DNA from: JAWKWH01 sp041397625
GTDB lineage: Bacteria > Pseudomonadota > Alphaproteobacteria > Rhizobiales > Rhizobiaceae
Reading direction: 5' to 3'
Assembly: GCA_041397625.1 (NCBI GenBank)
Contig: JAWKWH010000003.1
Span: 310,001 to 374,000, forward strand
DNA length: 64,000 bases
Shown here piece after piece: positions 33,390 through 42,263 of the stretch; position 1 is the stretch's first letter; each line of letters opens with the position of its first letter. A program made the position numbers and the translations under genes. The notes beneath the pieces are model-generated. The model had not been told where the DNA came from. It did not search any database and was given only the letters and a program-made list of their open reading frames with translations.

Positions 33390-34802
33390 ATGCGCAGCGA
33401 AATCGCGGATCACGGTCGCCCGACCGCCCAGTCCTGGCCCGCCCATGTGCGCGCCACGCTCGGGCTCGGCCTGCCGCTGATCGGCGCCCATCTGGCGCAG
33501 GTGGCGATTACCACCACCGACACGATCATGATCGGCTGGCTGGGCGCGGTGGCGCTCGGCGCCAGCGTTCTGGGCGCGCAGTCGTTCTTCCTGATGTTGA
33601 TGCTCGGGTCGGGCTTCGCCATTGCGATCATGCCGATCGCCGCCCAGGCGGAGGGGCGCGGCGACGTGCGCGCGGTGCGCCGCTCGGTTCGCATGGGCCT
33701 GTGGATCGCGGTCGGCTACAGCGCGCTTTGCATGGTGCCGTTGACCTATTTCGAGCCGATCCTCCTGTTTGGCGGCCAGGATCCGGCCGTCGTCGGGCCG
33801 GCCGCCGAATACATGCGGGTCCTGCAATGGTCGCTGTTTCCGGCACAGCTGTCGTTCGTGCTCAGGTCCTTCTTCGTCGCGCTCGGCCGGCCGCAGATCA
33901 TGCTGTGGACCACGGTTTTCGCGGCGGTGCTGAACGGGTTTTTGAACTACGCGCTGATCTTCGGCCACTGGGGCGCGCCGGAACTCGGCATCGTCGGTGC
34001 GGCTTGGGCTTCGCTCATCACCACCTCGCTCACCTTCCTCATCCAGTGTGGCTACGCCGCCTGGCAGCCGGCGCTCCGGCAGTTCGAGCTGTTCGTGCGC
34101 ATCTGGCGATCGGACCGGGAGGCGATGGCGGAGCTGATTCGCCTCGGCTGGCCGATCGGCCTGACGGTGATCGCCGAGGTCGGCCTGTTTGCCGGCTCGT
34201 CGATGATGATGGGTTGGCTCGGAACGGTGGAACTGGCGGCCCACGGCATCGCGCTGCAACTGGCCTCGCTCGCCTTCATGATCCCGCTCGGCTTTTCCGG
34301 CGTGGCGACGGTGCGCATCGGCAATGCGTTCGGCCGCGGCGATCATTCCGGCCTGATGCGCGCTGCGCAAACCGTGCTGGCACTTGGCGTGGGGTGGGGC
34401 GTCGTATCGGCGATGCTGTTTGTCGCCGCGCCGGGACCGCTGGCGGCGCTGTTCCTGGACGAGACCAGGCCGGATTCGGCCGCCGTGCTGGCCAGCGCCA
34501 CCGTTCTGCTGGCCTTTGCCGCCGCCTTTCAGCTTTTCGACTGCCTGCAGGCGGTGGCGGCGGGCCTGCTGCGCGGGTTGAAAGACACACGTACGCCGCT
34601 GCTCATCGCCGTCTTCAGCTACTGGGTCGTCGGCATGCCGGCGGCATGGCTGCTCGGCTTTCCGGCCGGGCTCGGCGGTGCCGGCGTCTGGCTCGGCCTG
34701 GCCCTGGGTCTGTCGGCGGCCGCCGTCCTGCTCACCATCCGCTTCTTCCGTCTGGCGCAGCCGCGCGGAAAGCCACCGACAAAGGCGCGAGTGGTCGCCT
34801 GA
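33390..34802 (+). CDS. MATE family multidrug/metabolite efflux transporter
   Basis: 470 residues, about twelve membrane segments in two MATE repeats. Recognisable pieces are LGLGLPLIGAHLAQVAITTTDTIMIGWLG at the N-terminus, QWSLFPAQLSFVLRSFFVALGRPQ, and in the second repeat LGWPIGLTVIAEVGLFAGSSMMMGWLG. MATE proteins export cationic drugs or metabolites using Na+ or H+ gradients. It is unusual as an insertion between murB and ddl in a dcw cluster. Same strand as the cluster, with 91 nt before it and 166 nt after. A flippase-like role for a wall intermediate cannot be excluded (MATE and MurJ share the MOP superfamily), but the sequence reads as a NorM-like MATE. Confidence 0.9.
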   Translation: MRSEIADHGRPTAQSWPAHVRATLGLGLPLIGAHLAQVAITTTDTIMIGWLGAVALGASVLGAQSFFLMLMLGSGFAIAIMPIAAQAEGRGDVRAVRRSVRMGLWIAVGYSALCMVPLTYFEPILLFGGQDPAVVGPAAEYMRVLQWSLFPAQLSFVLRSFFVALGRPQIMLWTTVFAAVLNGFLNYALIFGHWGAPELGIVGAAWASLITTSLTFLIQCGYAAWQPALRQFELFVRIWRSDREAMAELIRLGWPIGLTVIAEVGLFAGSSMMMGWLGTVELAAHGIALQLASLAFMIPLGFSGVATVRIGNAFGRGDHSGLMRAAQTVLALGVGWGVVSAMLFVAAPGPLAALFLDETRPDSAAVLASATVLLAFAAAFQLFDCLQAVAAGLLRGLKDTRTPLLIAVFSYWVVGMPAAWLLGFPAGLGGAGVWLGLALGLSAAAVLLTIRFFRLAQPRGKPPTKARVVA

Positions 34803-34833
34803 GCGCAATAAATTCGCCGCAGGTCTTGCCACG

Positions 34834-34929
34834 GAATCAACTCTCTGATTCTTATGACGCAGAGGGTTTTCTGATTGAGTCGGTCACGCGTTGCTCGCCG
34901 GGCTTGTTGTCGGCGTTGCCGGCCGACTC
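34834..34929. promoter_or_regulatory. Cluster of four GANTC (CcrM) sites before ddl-ftsQ-ftsA
   Basis: GAATC at 34834-34838, GATTC at 34847-34851, GAGTC at 34877-34881 and GACTC at 34925-34929, all within the 166-nt gap between the MATE gene and ddl. The first two form an inverted repeat GAATCA-6 nt-TGATTC. CcrM methylates GANTC in alphaproteobacteria, and methylation together with GcrA tunes cell-cycle promoters. The gap is AT-rich compared with its surroundings, as expected of a promoter. Confidence 0.65.
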
Positions 34930-34968
34930 GGCTCAAAACCGGCGGCCGGTGATACGAGGGGATGCGGA

Positions 34969-35895
34969 ATGACAGCAAAGCATGTGGCTGTTCTGTTGGG
35001 CGGATTCTCGTCCGAGCGGCCCGTGTCGCTGTCTTCGGGCAATGCCTGCGCCGATGCGCTCGAAGCCGAAGGCTACCGGATCACCCGGGTCGACGTCGAT
35101 CACGATGTCGCCGCCACCTTGGCCGACCTCAAGCCCGATGTCGTGTTCAATGCTTTGCACGGCCCGTTCGGCGAGGATGGCACGATCCAGGGGGTGCTCG
35201 AATTCCTGCAGATTCCCTACACCCATTCCGGCGTGCTGGCCTCGGCGCTGGCCATGGACAAGGAGCGGGCCAAGATCATCGCCCGCAAGGCCGGCATTCC
35301 GGTCGCCGAATCGAAGGTGCTCAGCCGTGGGGAGTTCAAGTCGACCCACCCGATGCCGACGCCCTATGTGATCAAACCGGTGGCCGAGGGATCGAGCTTC
35401 GGCGTGGTCATCGTCAAGGAAGGCCAGCACCACCCGCCGCAGATCATCGGCTCGAGCGACTGGCGCTACGGCGAAAGGGTCATGGTGGAGCGCTATGTCT
35501 ACGGTCGCGAGCTGACCTGCGCGGTCATGGGCAATGTGGCGCTTGGCGTGTCGGAAATTCTCCCCGTCGGTCACGAATTCTACGATTACGACTCAAAATA
35601 TGTCCAAGGCGGATCAAATCACGTCTGTCCGGCGGAAATTTCACCAAATGTTTACCAAAAAATCCTGACACTGTCGTTGAAGGCGCACCAGGCAATCGGC
35701 TGCCGCGGAGTTACCCGATCGGACTTCCGCTACGACGACCGGCATTCGGAAAATGGTGAAGTCATCTGGCTGGAAATCAACACCCAGCCGGGCATGACAC
35801 CGACTTCATTGGTGCCTGAGATTGCCGAACAAGCGGGACACTCGTTCGGCGAACTGCTCAGTTGGATGGTGGAGGACGCATCTTGTTTGCGTTGA
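34969..35895 (+). CDS. ddl: D-alanine:D-alanine ligase
   Basis: 308 residues, ATP-grasp. LLGGFSSERPVSLSSG (N-terminal loop), FNALHGPFGEDGTIQGVLE, the ATP site VIKPVAEGSSFGVVIVKE, and the metal/substrate end WLEINTQPGMTPTSLVPE. It makes D-Ala-D-Ala for MurF. ATG 34969 follows GAGGGGATGCGGA. Codons around residues 205-245 (35580-35690) are noticeably richer in A/T than the rest of the gene. The end overlaps ftsQ. Confidence 0.95.
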   Translation: MTAKHVAVLLGGFSSERPVSLSSGNACADALEAEGYRITRVDVDHDVAATLADLKPDVVFNALHGPFGEDGTIQGVLEFLQIPYTHSGVLASALAMDKERAKIIARKAGIPVAESKVLSRGEFKSTHPMPTPYVIKPVAEGSSFGVVIVKEGQHHPPQIIGSSDWRYGERVMVERYVYGRELTCAVMGNVALGVSEILPVGHEFYDYDSKYVQGGSNHVCPAEISPNVYQKILTLSLKAHQAIGCRGVTRSDFRYDDRHSENGEVIWLEINTQPGMTPTSLVPEIAEQAGHSFGELLSWMVEDASCLR

Positions 35896-36845
35896 AGTCA
35901 GCGTTCTGGGGTGGGAAGGTGCGCCGCGGCGCCCAAATGCCCGTCGAGATCGGCAAGCCCGGTCACGCGGTCGCCCATGACGGGCGCCGGGGCATTGTCC
36001 TGCCGCGGGTCCTGCGCCGTCCCGCGCGCCTGGCCGGCCGGCTCATCCAGGATGGCGCCGATACGCCTCGCCACGCGGCAATGATCATGAGCCTGGCGCT
36101 TCTCACATCCTTTGCCGCCTACGGCGCGGTGCTGGGCGGGCACATGCCATCGATCGTCCAGGCGGTGACGGCGCGCACGGGCTTTGCCGTCGAGGAGATC
36201 AGGATCTCCGGCCACAAGCAGACCTCCGAGATCGACATCATCGGTCAACTGGACCTTGGCGGGTGGACCTCGCTTCTGACATTCAGCGCCGCCGCGGCGC
36301 GCGACCGGCTGGCCGCGCTGCCGTGGGTCGACAATGTCTCGGTGCGCAAGGCCTATCCCTCGACGCTCGAAATCCGCATCGACGAGCGCAAGCCGTTCGC
36401 CATCTGGCAGAACGGTTCCGCGCTGACCCTGGTCGAGAAGTCCGGCGCCAGCATCGTCGCGTTTCCGGGCGGCGACTTTGCCTCGCTGCCGCTGGTCGTC
36501 GGCCTTGGCGCTCCGGAACATGCCGCCGGCATCGTTGCCCGGGTCGCGGCGGAGCCCGATCTGGCCAGGCACGTGAAGGCGTTCATCCGCGTTGCCGACA
36601 GGCGCTGGGATCTGCGCCTGGACAACGGCATCACCGTCAAGCTGCCGGAAACCGGCGACGAAGAGGCGATGGCCGACCTCGTCGCGCTCGACCGGTCGCA
36701 GGGCATTCTGTCGCGCGATGTCGCCTCGATCGACATGCGCCTTGGCGATCGTCTCACGGTGCGCCTGACCCCCGATGCGGTCAAACATCGCGAGGCCGCG
36801 CTGAAGGAGCGCGAGAAGCGCCGCCGTAAGGACAGCAAGATATGA
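35883..36845 (+). CDS. ftsQ: Cell division protein FtsQ
   Basis: 320 residues. A cytoplasmic N-terminus of about 65 residues is rich in Arg, then one membrane segment (MIMSLALLTSFAAYGAVLGG), a POTRA domain (VEEIRISGHKQTSEIDIIGQLDL) and the FtsQ beta domain (LPWVDNVSVRKAYPSTLEIRIDERKPFAIWQ). It recruits FtsL/FtsB and the septal synthase. The start is most likely the TTG at 35883, with a good GGAGG 7 nt upstream inside ddl; another TTG lies 21 nt earlier. Overlaps ftsA by 4 nt. Confidence 0.93.
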   Translation: MFALKSAFWGGKVRRGAQMPVEIGKPGHAVAHDGRRGIVLPRVLRRPARLAGRLIQDGADTPRHAAMIMSLALLTSFAAYGAVLGGHMPSIVQAVTARTGFAVEEIRISGHKQTSEIDIIGQLDLGGWTSLLTFSAAAARDRLAALPWVDNVSVRKAYPSTLEIRIDERKPFAIWQNGSALTLVEKSGASIVAFPGGDFASLPLVVGLGAPEHAAGIVARVAAEPDLARHVKAFIRVADRRWDLRLDNGITVKLPETGDEEAMADLVALDRSQGILSRDVASIDMRLGDRLTVRLTPDAVKHREAALKEREKRRRKDSKI

Positions 36846-38152
36846 CCTGGCTCGTCGGTCAGGGCAGGGGTACGGAAGGTCGCTCCGGCATCATCACGGT
36901 GCTGGATGTCGGCTCTTCGAAAGTGTGCTGCATCATCGCGCGGCTCAGGCCCGGCGGCTCGAGCGACCTTCTGCGCGGGCGCACGCACCGCATCCAGGTG
37001 ATCGGCATCGGCCACCAGCGCAGCCAGGGCGTCAAGTCCGGCGTCATCGTCGATCTCGCCAGCGCCGAGCGTTCGGTCCGCCAGGCGGTGGATGCGGCCG
37101 AACGCATGGCCGGCCTGACGGTGGAATCGCTCATCGTCAACCTGTCGGCCGGGCGGCTGAAAAGCGAAGCCTTTTCCGCCACCGTCCGTCTCGGCGGCCA
37201 CGAGACCACGAAGTCCGACATCAAGCGCGTTCTGGCGGCGGGTTCCAAACAGGCCATGGCCGCCGAACGCGAAGTGATCCACTCGGTGCCGGTCGGCTAT
37301 TCGCTGGATTCGGAGCGCGGCATTCGCGATCCTCAGGGCATGGTCGGCGAGGTGCTCGGCGTCGACATGCACGTGCTTACCGCCGATGCGGCGCCGGTGC
37401 GCAATCTGGAACTGTGCATCAACCGGGCGCATCTGTCGGTCGAACGCATGGTCGCCACGCCCTATGCCGCCGGTCTTTCGGCCCTGGTGGAGGACGAGGG
37501 CGAGATGGGTGCCGCCTGCATCGACATGGGCGGCGGCTCGACCTCGCTCGGCATCTTCCAGAACGGCAATTTCGTGCACGCGGCGAGCATTCCGGTGGGC
37601 GGCCTGCACGTCACCCAGGACTTGGCTCGCGGCCTGTCCACAAGCCTCGAGCATGCCGAGCGCCTTAAGGTGATGCACGGATCGGCGCTGCCGGTGGCGG
37701 CCGACGATCAGGACATGGTCAACATCGCCTCGATTTCGGGCGACGTGGCCGAGGCGCAGCAGCAGATACCGCGCGCGGTGATGAATCGTATCGTCCGCGC
37801 CCGGGTCGAGGAGACGCTGGAGATGATCCGCGACAAGCTTTTGCGGTCGGGCTACGGCAGCGCGGTTGGAAAACGCATCGTGCTGACCGGCGGCGCCAGC
37901 CAGATGGCCGGGCTCCCCGAGGCGGCGCGGCGCGTACTGGGAAGGAATGTGCGCATCGGCAGGCCGCTCGGCGTCGCCGGACTGCCGGAAGCCGCCAAGG
38001 GACCGGCCTTTGCCGCATCGATCGGCCTCATGATCTATCCGCAGGTCGCGGGGTTCGAAAATCACAAGCGGAGTATGCACCGGATCGGAACGGCGCTGAC
38101 CGGCACCGGCCCCTTCCAGCGCGTGGGACAGTGGATCAGGAACAGCTTTTGA
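36842..38152 (+). CDS. ftsA: Cell division protein FtsA
   Basis: 436 residues, actin-like ATPase. Phosphate loops VLDVGSSKVCCIIARL (about 19-34) and GAACIDMGGGSTSLGIF, adenosine motif IVLTGGASQMAGLPEAARR, and the 1C domain typical of FtsA (SLIVNLSAGRLKSE). The C-terminal membrane-targeting amphipathic helix is seen as FQRVGQWIRNSF. It tethers FtsZ filaments to the membrane. 89 nt separate it from ftsZ. Confidence 0.95.
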   Translation: MTWLVGQGRGTEGRSGIITVLDVGSSKVCCIIARLRPGGSSDLLRGRTHRIQVIGIGHQRSQGVKSGVIVDLASAERSVRQAVDAAERMAGLTVESLIVNLSAGRLKSEAFSATVRLGGHETTKSDIKRVLAAGSKQAMAAEREVIHSVPVGYSLDSERGIRDPQGMVGEVLGVDMHVLTADAAPVRNLELCINRAHLSVERMVATPYAAGLSALVEDEGEMGAACIDMGGGSTSLGIFQNGNFVHAASIPVGGLHVTQDLARGLSTSLEHAERLKVMHGSALPVAADDQDMVNIASISGDVAEAQQQIPRAVMNRIVRARVEETLEMIRDKLLRSGYGSAVGKRIVLTGGASQMAGLPEAARRVLGRNVRIGRPLGVAGLPEAAKGPAFAASIGLMIYPQVAGFENHKRSMHRIGTALTGTGPFQRVGQWIRNSF

Positions 38153-38241
38153 ACGGAGCGCTCTAGAGGCGGAACCCGCCGCCAGCACAAAGGCGGCCGA
38201 CGCGGCCGGCGGCCCAACAGGTGAAAAAAGGACGAGGTACC

Positions 38242-39957
38242 ATGACGATCAATCTGAAGAAGCCGGACATTACCGAGCTCAAGCCGAGGATAGCGGTGTT
38301 CGGTGTTGGCGGCGGTGGCGGCAATGCAGTAAACAATATGATTAGCGCCGGCCTCCATGGCGTTGATTTTGTTGTAGCAAATACCGACGCTCAGGCCCTG
38401 ACAATGTCGAAAGCGGAGCGGTTGATCCAGCTTGGCGCGCATGTGACCGAAGGGCTCGGCGCCGGCTCGCAGCCCGAAGTCGGGCGGGCGGCCGCGGAAG
38501 AATGCTTCGACGAGATCGTCGACCACCTGACCGGCACGCATATGTGCTTCGTCACTGCCGGCATGGGCGGCGGCACCGGTACCGGCGCCGCACCCGTCGT
38601 GGCGGCGGCGGCGCGCGAGAAGGGCATCCTCACCGTCGGCGTGGTGACCAAGCCGTTCCATTTCGAGGGCCAGCGGCGGATGTCGACTGCCAATGCGGGC
38701 ATCGACGAACTGCAGAAGAACGTCGACACGCTGATCGTCATTCCCAACCAGAACCTGTTCCGGCTCGCCAACGACAAGACCACGTTCGCCGATGCCTTCG
38801 CCATGGCCGACCAGGTGCTCTATTCCGGCGTCGCCTGCATCACCGACCTGATGGTCAAGGAAGGCCTGATCAACCTCGACTTCGCCGACGTGCGCTCGGT
38901 GATGCGCGAGATGGGCAAGGCCATGATGGGCACCGGCGAAGCGTCGGGCGAGGGCCGGGCGATGGCCGCGGCGGAAGCGGCGATCGCCAATCCGCTGCTC
39001 GACGAGACCTCGATGCAGGGTGCCCGCGGCCTGTTGATCTCGATCACCGGCGGCCGCGACATGACCCTGTTCGAGGTGGACGAAGCCGCCACCCGCATCC
39101 GCGAGGAAGTGGACCAGGACGCCAACATCATCCTCGGCGCAACGTTCGACGAGGAACTGGAGGGCGTGATCCGCGTGTCGGTGGTAGCCACCGGCATCGA
39201 CAAGTCGGCTTCAGAGGTGGGTCCAAGCGAGGTGCGCAGCGCCGCGACGATCACCACCGCGCGCAGTTTCGCGCCCGCCGAAACCAGGACGGCGGCCACC
39301 ACGCGCGACGTCATCGCCGAGAAGATCCAGCAGGCCGAGGAGAACAATCGTCGCGAGGCGGCGGCCCGTATCGCCGCCAGCGCCGCCAGCGCCGAGCCCG
39401 TCACCACGGCGGCCGCGCCGGCGGCCGAAGCAGAAGATTTCCGACCGCAAAGCAAGCTGTTCAAGGCACCGGCTGCGGAAGTCGACGATGTTTCCGGTCT
39501 GGGCGACCTGGAGGAATCGCTGGCGACGGCGGCGGCCGAGGACATTGCCGCGCCGGAAGCCGCGCCCACGGCGCCTGCCGTTACCGCGGCGCGGATGCCC
39601 CGGGTCGAGGACTTTCCTCCGGTGGTCAAGGACGAGATCGTCGCGCGCGAGCAGGGTGCGGCTTCGGCGCATGACGATCGTGGGCCGATGGGGCTGTTGA
39701 AACGCCTGACCCACGGCTTGTCGCGCCACAACGAAGAAGACGATTCGGCCGAGCTCAGGCCCGCCGTCGCCTCGCGCCAGCCGGTGCTCAAGCAGCCCGG
39801 TCCGGAAGGCCGGCGTCCGGTGGCGCAGGATCCGCAGGTCTACGCGCCGCGGCAGGCCAAACTCGACGATCACGGACGCTCGCAGCCGGTCAAGCCTGCG
39901 ACTCACGAGGACGATCAGCTGGAGATTCCCGCCTTCCTGCGCCGACAGGCAAATTGA
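38242..39957 (+). CDS. ftsZ: Cell division GTPase FtsZ
   Basis: 571 residues. The tubulin signature GGGTGTG lies at about 107-113, with FGVGGGGGNAVNNMI and the T7 region (NLDFADVRSVM) in the conserved core up to about 320. A long disordered Ala/Glu-rich linker of about 230 residues leads to the C-terminal peptide EIPAFLRRQAN that binds FtsA and other partners. The long linker is typical of rhizobial FtsZ1. AAGGACGAGG stands before the ATG at 38242. It polymerises into the Z ring that organises division. Confidence 0.97.
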   Translation: MTINLKKPDITELKPRIAVFGVGGGGGNAVNNMISAGLHGVDFVVANTDAQALTMSKAERLIQLGAHVTEGLGAGSQPEVGRAAAEECFDEIVDHLTGTHMCFVTAGMGGGTGTGAAPVVAAAAREKGILTVGVVTKPFHFEGQRRMSTANAGIDELQKNVDTLIVIPNQNLFRLANDKTTFADAFAMADQVLYSGVACITDLMVKEGLINLDFADVRSVMREMGKAMMGTGEASGEGRAMAAAEAAIANPLLDETSMQGARGLLISITGGRDMTLFEVDEAATRIREEVDQDANIILGATFDEELEGVIRVSVVATGIDKSASEVGPSEVRSAATITTARSFAPAETRTAATTRDVIAEKIQQAEENNRREAAARIAASAASAEPVTTAAAPAAEAEDFRPQSKLFKAPAAEVDDVSGLGDLEESLATAAAEDIAAPEAAPTAPAVTAARMPRVEDFPPVVKDEIVAREQGAASAHDDRGPMGLLKRLTHGLSRHNEEDDSAELRPAVASRQPVLKQPGPEGRRPVAQDPQVYAPRQAKLDDHGRSQPVKPATHEDDQLEIPAFLRRQAN

Positions 39958-39989
39958 AGCTGTTGATAATTGTAACACTCGATCACGAA

Positions 39990-40009
39990 CCGGTCGCCAG
40001 TGCGACCGG
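39990..40009 (+). terminator. Hairpin after ftsZ
   Basis: CCGGTCGC, 4-nt loop, GCGACCGG: a perfect 8-bp stem 32 nt after the ftsZ stop. No U-tract follows immediately, so it may slow polymerase or protect the 3' end instead of acting as a classic terminator. Confidence 0.45.
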
Positions 40010-40030
40010 CCGGGATCGAAAAACGATTTG

Positions 40031-40046
40031 TTTACAGAAAGTTAAC
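40031..40046 (+). promoter_or_regulatory. Candidate CtrA box upstream of lpxC
   Basis: TTTA-N7-TTAAC, one mismatch from the CtrA consensus TTAA-N7-TTAAC, about 190 nt upstream of lpxC and after the ftsZ hairpin. CtrA is the master cell-cycle regulator of alphaproteobacteria. A single near-match is weak evidence. Confidence 0.35.
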
Positions 40047-40235
40047 GATTGATCCGATGGAAGCAAACCGTAACACGGGGTAAGAAACCGTGATTTGGCG
40101 TATCGGGGCGCTGCATCTATCTTTACCCTGTTAAAAGATGCTGGGAGTGTCGAGGGGACGTAACTCATCAGCCAACAAAACGAGAAGAACTGCCGACGGC
40201 GTATTTGTCAGGTGGTCGCCAACCGGGGTGGGTAC

Positions 40236-41186
40236 ATGGGGATCGAATTGCACGACTATCAGACGACGCTCAAGACATCCGTGTCTTTGTCGGGTGTGGG
40301 CGTTCACGGCGGAAAGCCGGTTACAATCACATTTCATCCAGCGGACCCCGATACGGGGATTTTGTTTACGCGCACGGATCTGGGCGAAGGCGCGCGTGAG
40401 TTGAGGGCACTGGTCGCCGAGGTCGGCGCGACCGACCTGTGCACGGTGCTGGGCAATCCTTCAGACGTACATGTGGCGACCGTCGAGCATCTGATGGCGA
40501 CGCTTTTCGCGCTCGGCATCGACAATGCCTGCGTCGAAATCGACAGCGACGAGGTGCCGATCCTTGACGGCAGCGCCGCCGATTTCGTCGAGGCGTTCGA
40601 CCAGGCCGGCATCGAGCCGCAGGCGGTCAAGCGCCGCTATATCCGGGTCGCCAAGCCGGTGCGCATCGAAAACGGTGCCTCATGGGCCGAATTCCGCCCC
40701 TATGACGGCACCCGCTTCGAAGTCGAGATCGATTTCGACAGCCCGGCCATCGGCCGGCAGTTCTTCGCCAGCGACATCCATCCGGACGTGTTCCGCCGCG
40801 AGATTTCGCGGGCGCGGACCTTCGGTTTCATGAAGGATGTCGAGCGCCTCTGGGCGGCCGGCTACGCGCTTGGTTCGTCCCTGGAAAACTCCGTGGTCAT
40901 CGGCGACGACGACAGCATCGTCAACATGGAGGGCCTGCGGTACTCCGACGAGTTCGTGCGTCACAAGACGCTGGACGCGATGGGCGACCTGGCCCTTGCG
41001 GGCGCCCGTTTCATCGGCTGCTTCCGCTCCTATCGCGGCGGCCACAAGCTCAATGCGGCGGCGCTCAGGCAATTGCTGTCGGACAGGACCGCGTTCGAGA
41101 TCGTCGAAACCGCACGCCGCGAGCGCGGCCGCAAGGCCGAGCTGATCGCTGTCAACGCGCCGGTTTTCGCTCCCTGGACGCTGTAG
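40236..41186 (+). CDS. lpxC: UDP-3-O-acyl-N-acetylglucosamine deacetylase
   Basis: 316 residues. Zinc ligands are His in VATVEHLMATLF (about 80) and His/Asp in RHKTLDAMGDLALAG (about 238-245); the general-base region is EVPILDGSA and the catalytic His is in RGGHKLN. It commits UDP-acyl-GlcNAc to lipid A synthesis. The start at 40236 (MGIELHDYQTTLK) has GGGGTGGG upstream and is the usual beginning. The 278-nt gap after ftsZ probably holds its own promoter. Confidence 0.96.
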   Translation: MGIELHDYQTTLKTSVSLSGVGVHGGKPVTITFHPADPDTGILFTRTDLGEGARELRALVAEVGATDLCTVLGNPSDVHVATVEHLMATLFALGIDNACVEIDSDEVPILDGSAADFVEAFDQAGIEPQAVKRRYIRVAKPVRIENGASWAEFRPYDGTRFEVEIDFDSPAIGRQFFASDIHPDVFRREISRARTFGFMKDVERLWAAGYALGSSLENSVVIGDDDSIVNMEGLRYSDEFVRHKTLDAMGDLALAGARFIGCFRSYRGGHKLNAAALRQLLSDRTAFEIVETARRERGRKAELIAVNAPVFAPWTL

Positions 41187-41191
41187 GCGGA

Positions 41192-41207
41192 ACCGGGCGG
41201 GCCCGGT
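41192..41207 (+). terminator. Hairpin after lpxC
   Basis: ACCGGGC and GCCCGGT form a perfect 7-bp inverted repeat 5 nt after the lpxC stop, with no clear T-run behind. Possible weak terminator. Confidence 0.35.
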
Positions 41208-41364
41208 CACGGCCTGCATTCGGTCGCATTTCCGTTCCGCTGCCTTAAAAAAGTGCGATTGGCGTTCGATAGCGTTGCCGCGCGAAGATTGTTATGATTT
41301 ATGGCCGGTACCGCGGGCCGACGCGTTCAGGGCGTCGCCTGCTTGCCTGAGGGGCAGTGATAAC

Positions 41365-42252
41365 ATGCATGTCGACATGAAAACCCGCGAGGGCCAATCG
41401 AAGCGTTTTCGGCATGGCGTGCGCGTGCGCACGATGGCGGCCATCCTGCTTGCCGTCGCGCCCCTGACCGTTTCCGCCTGCCGGTCGACGGACGATATCG
41501 ATCTTGCCACCTATGTCGAGCAGACCGATCCGCCCGACGTGCTCTACAATCAGGGCCTGGCCAATCTCAATGCCGGCCGGCTGAAGGAAGCGGCGAAGAA
41601 ATTCGAGGCGATCGACCGCCAGCACCCCTACTCGGAATTCGCCCGCAAGGCGATGGTGATGGGTGCGTTCACCAATTACCGCCAGGGCAAGTATGAGGAG
41701 GCGATCAGCGCCGGCAGGCGCTATGTATCGCTTTACCCGTCCTCGGAGGACGCGGCCTACGCGCAATATATCGTCGGCCTGTCCTACTTCCGCCAGATTC
41801 GCGACGTGACCCAGGACCAGAAGGATTCAAGCCGCGCCATCAACGCCATGAACGAGGTGGTGCAGCGCTGGCCGGAATCGGAATATGTCGAGGATGCCCA
41901 GGCGAAGATCCGCTTTGCCCGCGACCAGCTCGCCGGCAAGGAGATGCAGATCGGCCGCTACTATCAGGAGCGGCGCGAGTATGTCGCCGCGATCTCGCGC
42001 TTTCGCGGCGTGGTGGAAGGCTATTCCAACACCAGGCATGTCGAGGAAGCGCTGGCGCGGCTGACCGAGACCTACTTCGCCATGGGGCTGGTCTCCGAGG
42101 CGCAGACCGCCGCCGCGGTGCTCGGCCACAACTATCCCGACAGCGAGTGGTACCAGAGTTCCTACAAGCTCTTGCAGAGCGGCGGACTGGAACCGCGCGA
42201 GAACAAGGCGTCCTGGCTGTCGCGGGCGGCGCGCAAGATCGTCGGCAGCTGA
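41365..42252 (+). CDS. bamD: Outer membrane assembly lipoprotein BamD
   Basis: 295 residues. An N-terminal signal with a lipobox (LTVSAC, Cys about residue 39) gives a lipid-anchored periplasmic protein. TPR-like helices follow (VLYNQGLANLNAGRLKEAAKKFEAIDRQHPYSEFARKA is split over two repeats; YRQGKYEEAISAGRRYVSLYP is the next). BamD is the essential partner of BamA that inserts beta-barrel proteins. The ATG at 41365 keeps a long positively charged n-region; a start further up is possible. It lies 11 nt before recN. Confidence 0.93.
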   Translation: MHVDMKTREGQSKRFRHGVRVRTMAAILLAVAPLTVSACRSTDDIDLATYVEQTDPPDVLYNQGLANLNAGRLKEAAKKFEAIDRQHPYSEFARKAMVMGAFTNYRQGKYEEAISAGRRYVSLYPSSEDAAYAQYIVGLSYFRQIRDVTQDQKDSSRAINAMNEVVQRWPESEYVEDAQAKIRFARDQLAGKEMQIGRYYQERREYVAAISRFRGVVEGYSNTRHVEEALARLTETYFAMGLVSEAQTAAAVLGHNYPDSEWYQSSYKLLQSGGLEPRENKASWLSRAARKIVGS

Positions 42253-42263
42253 TTCCGCGGCAG

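Noticed and set aside
41276..41300. TGTTATGAT as an extended -10 promoter before bamD
   Set aside because: No acceptable -35 at the right spacing; left out as a feature.
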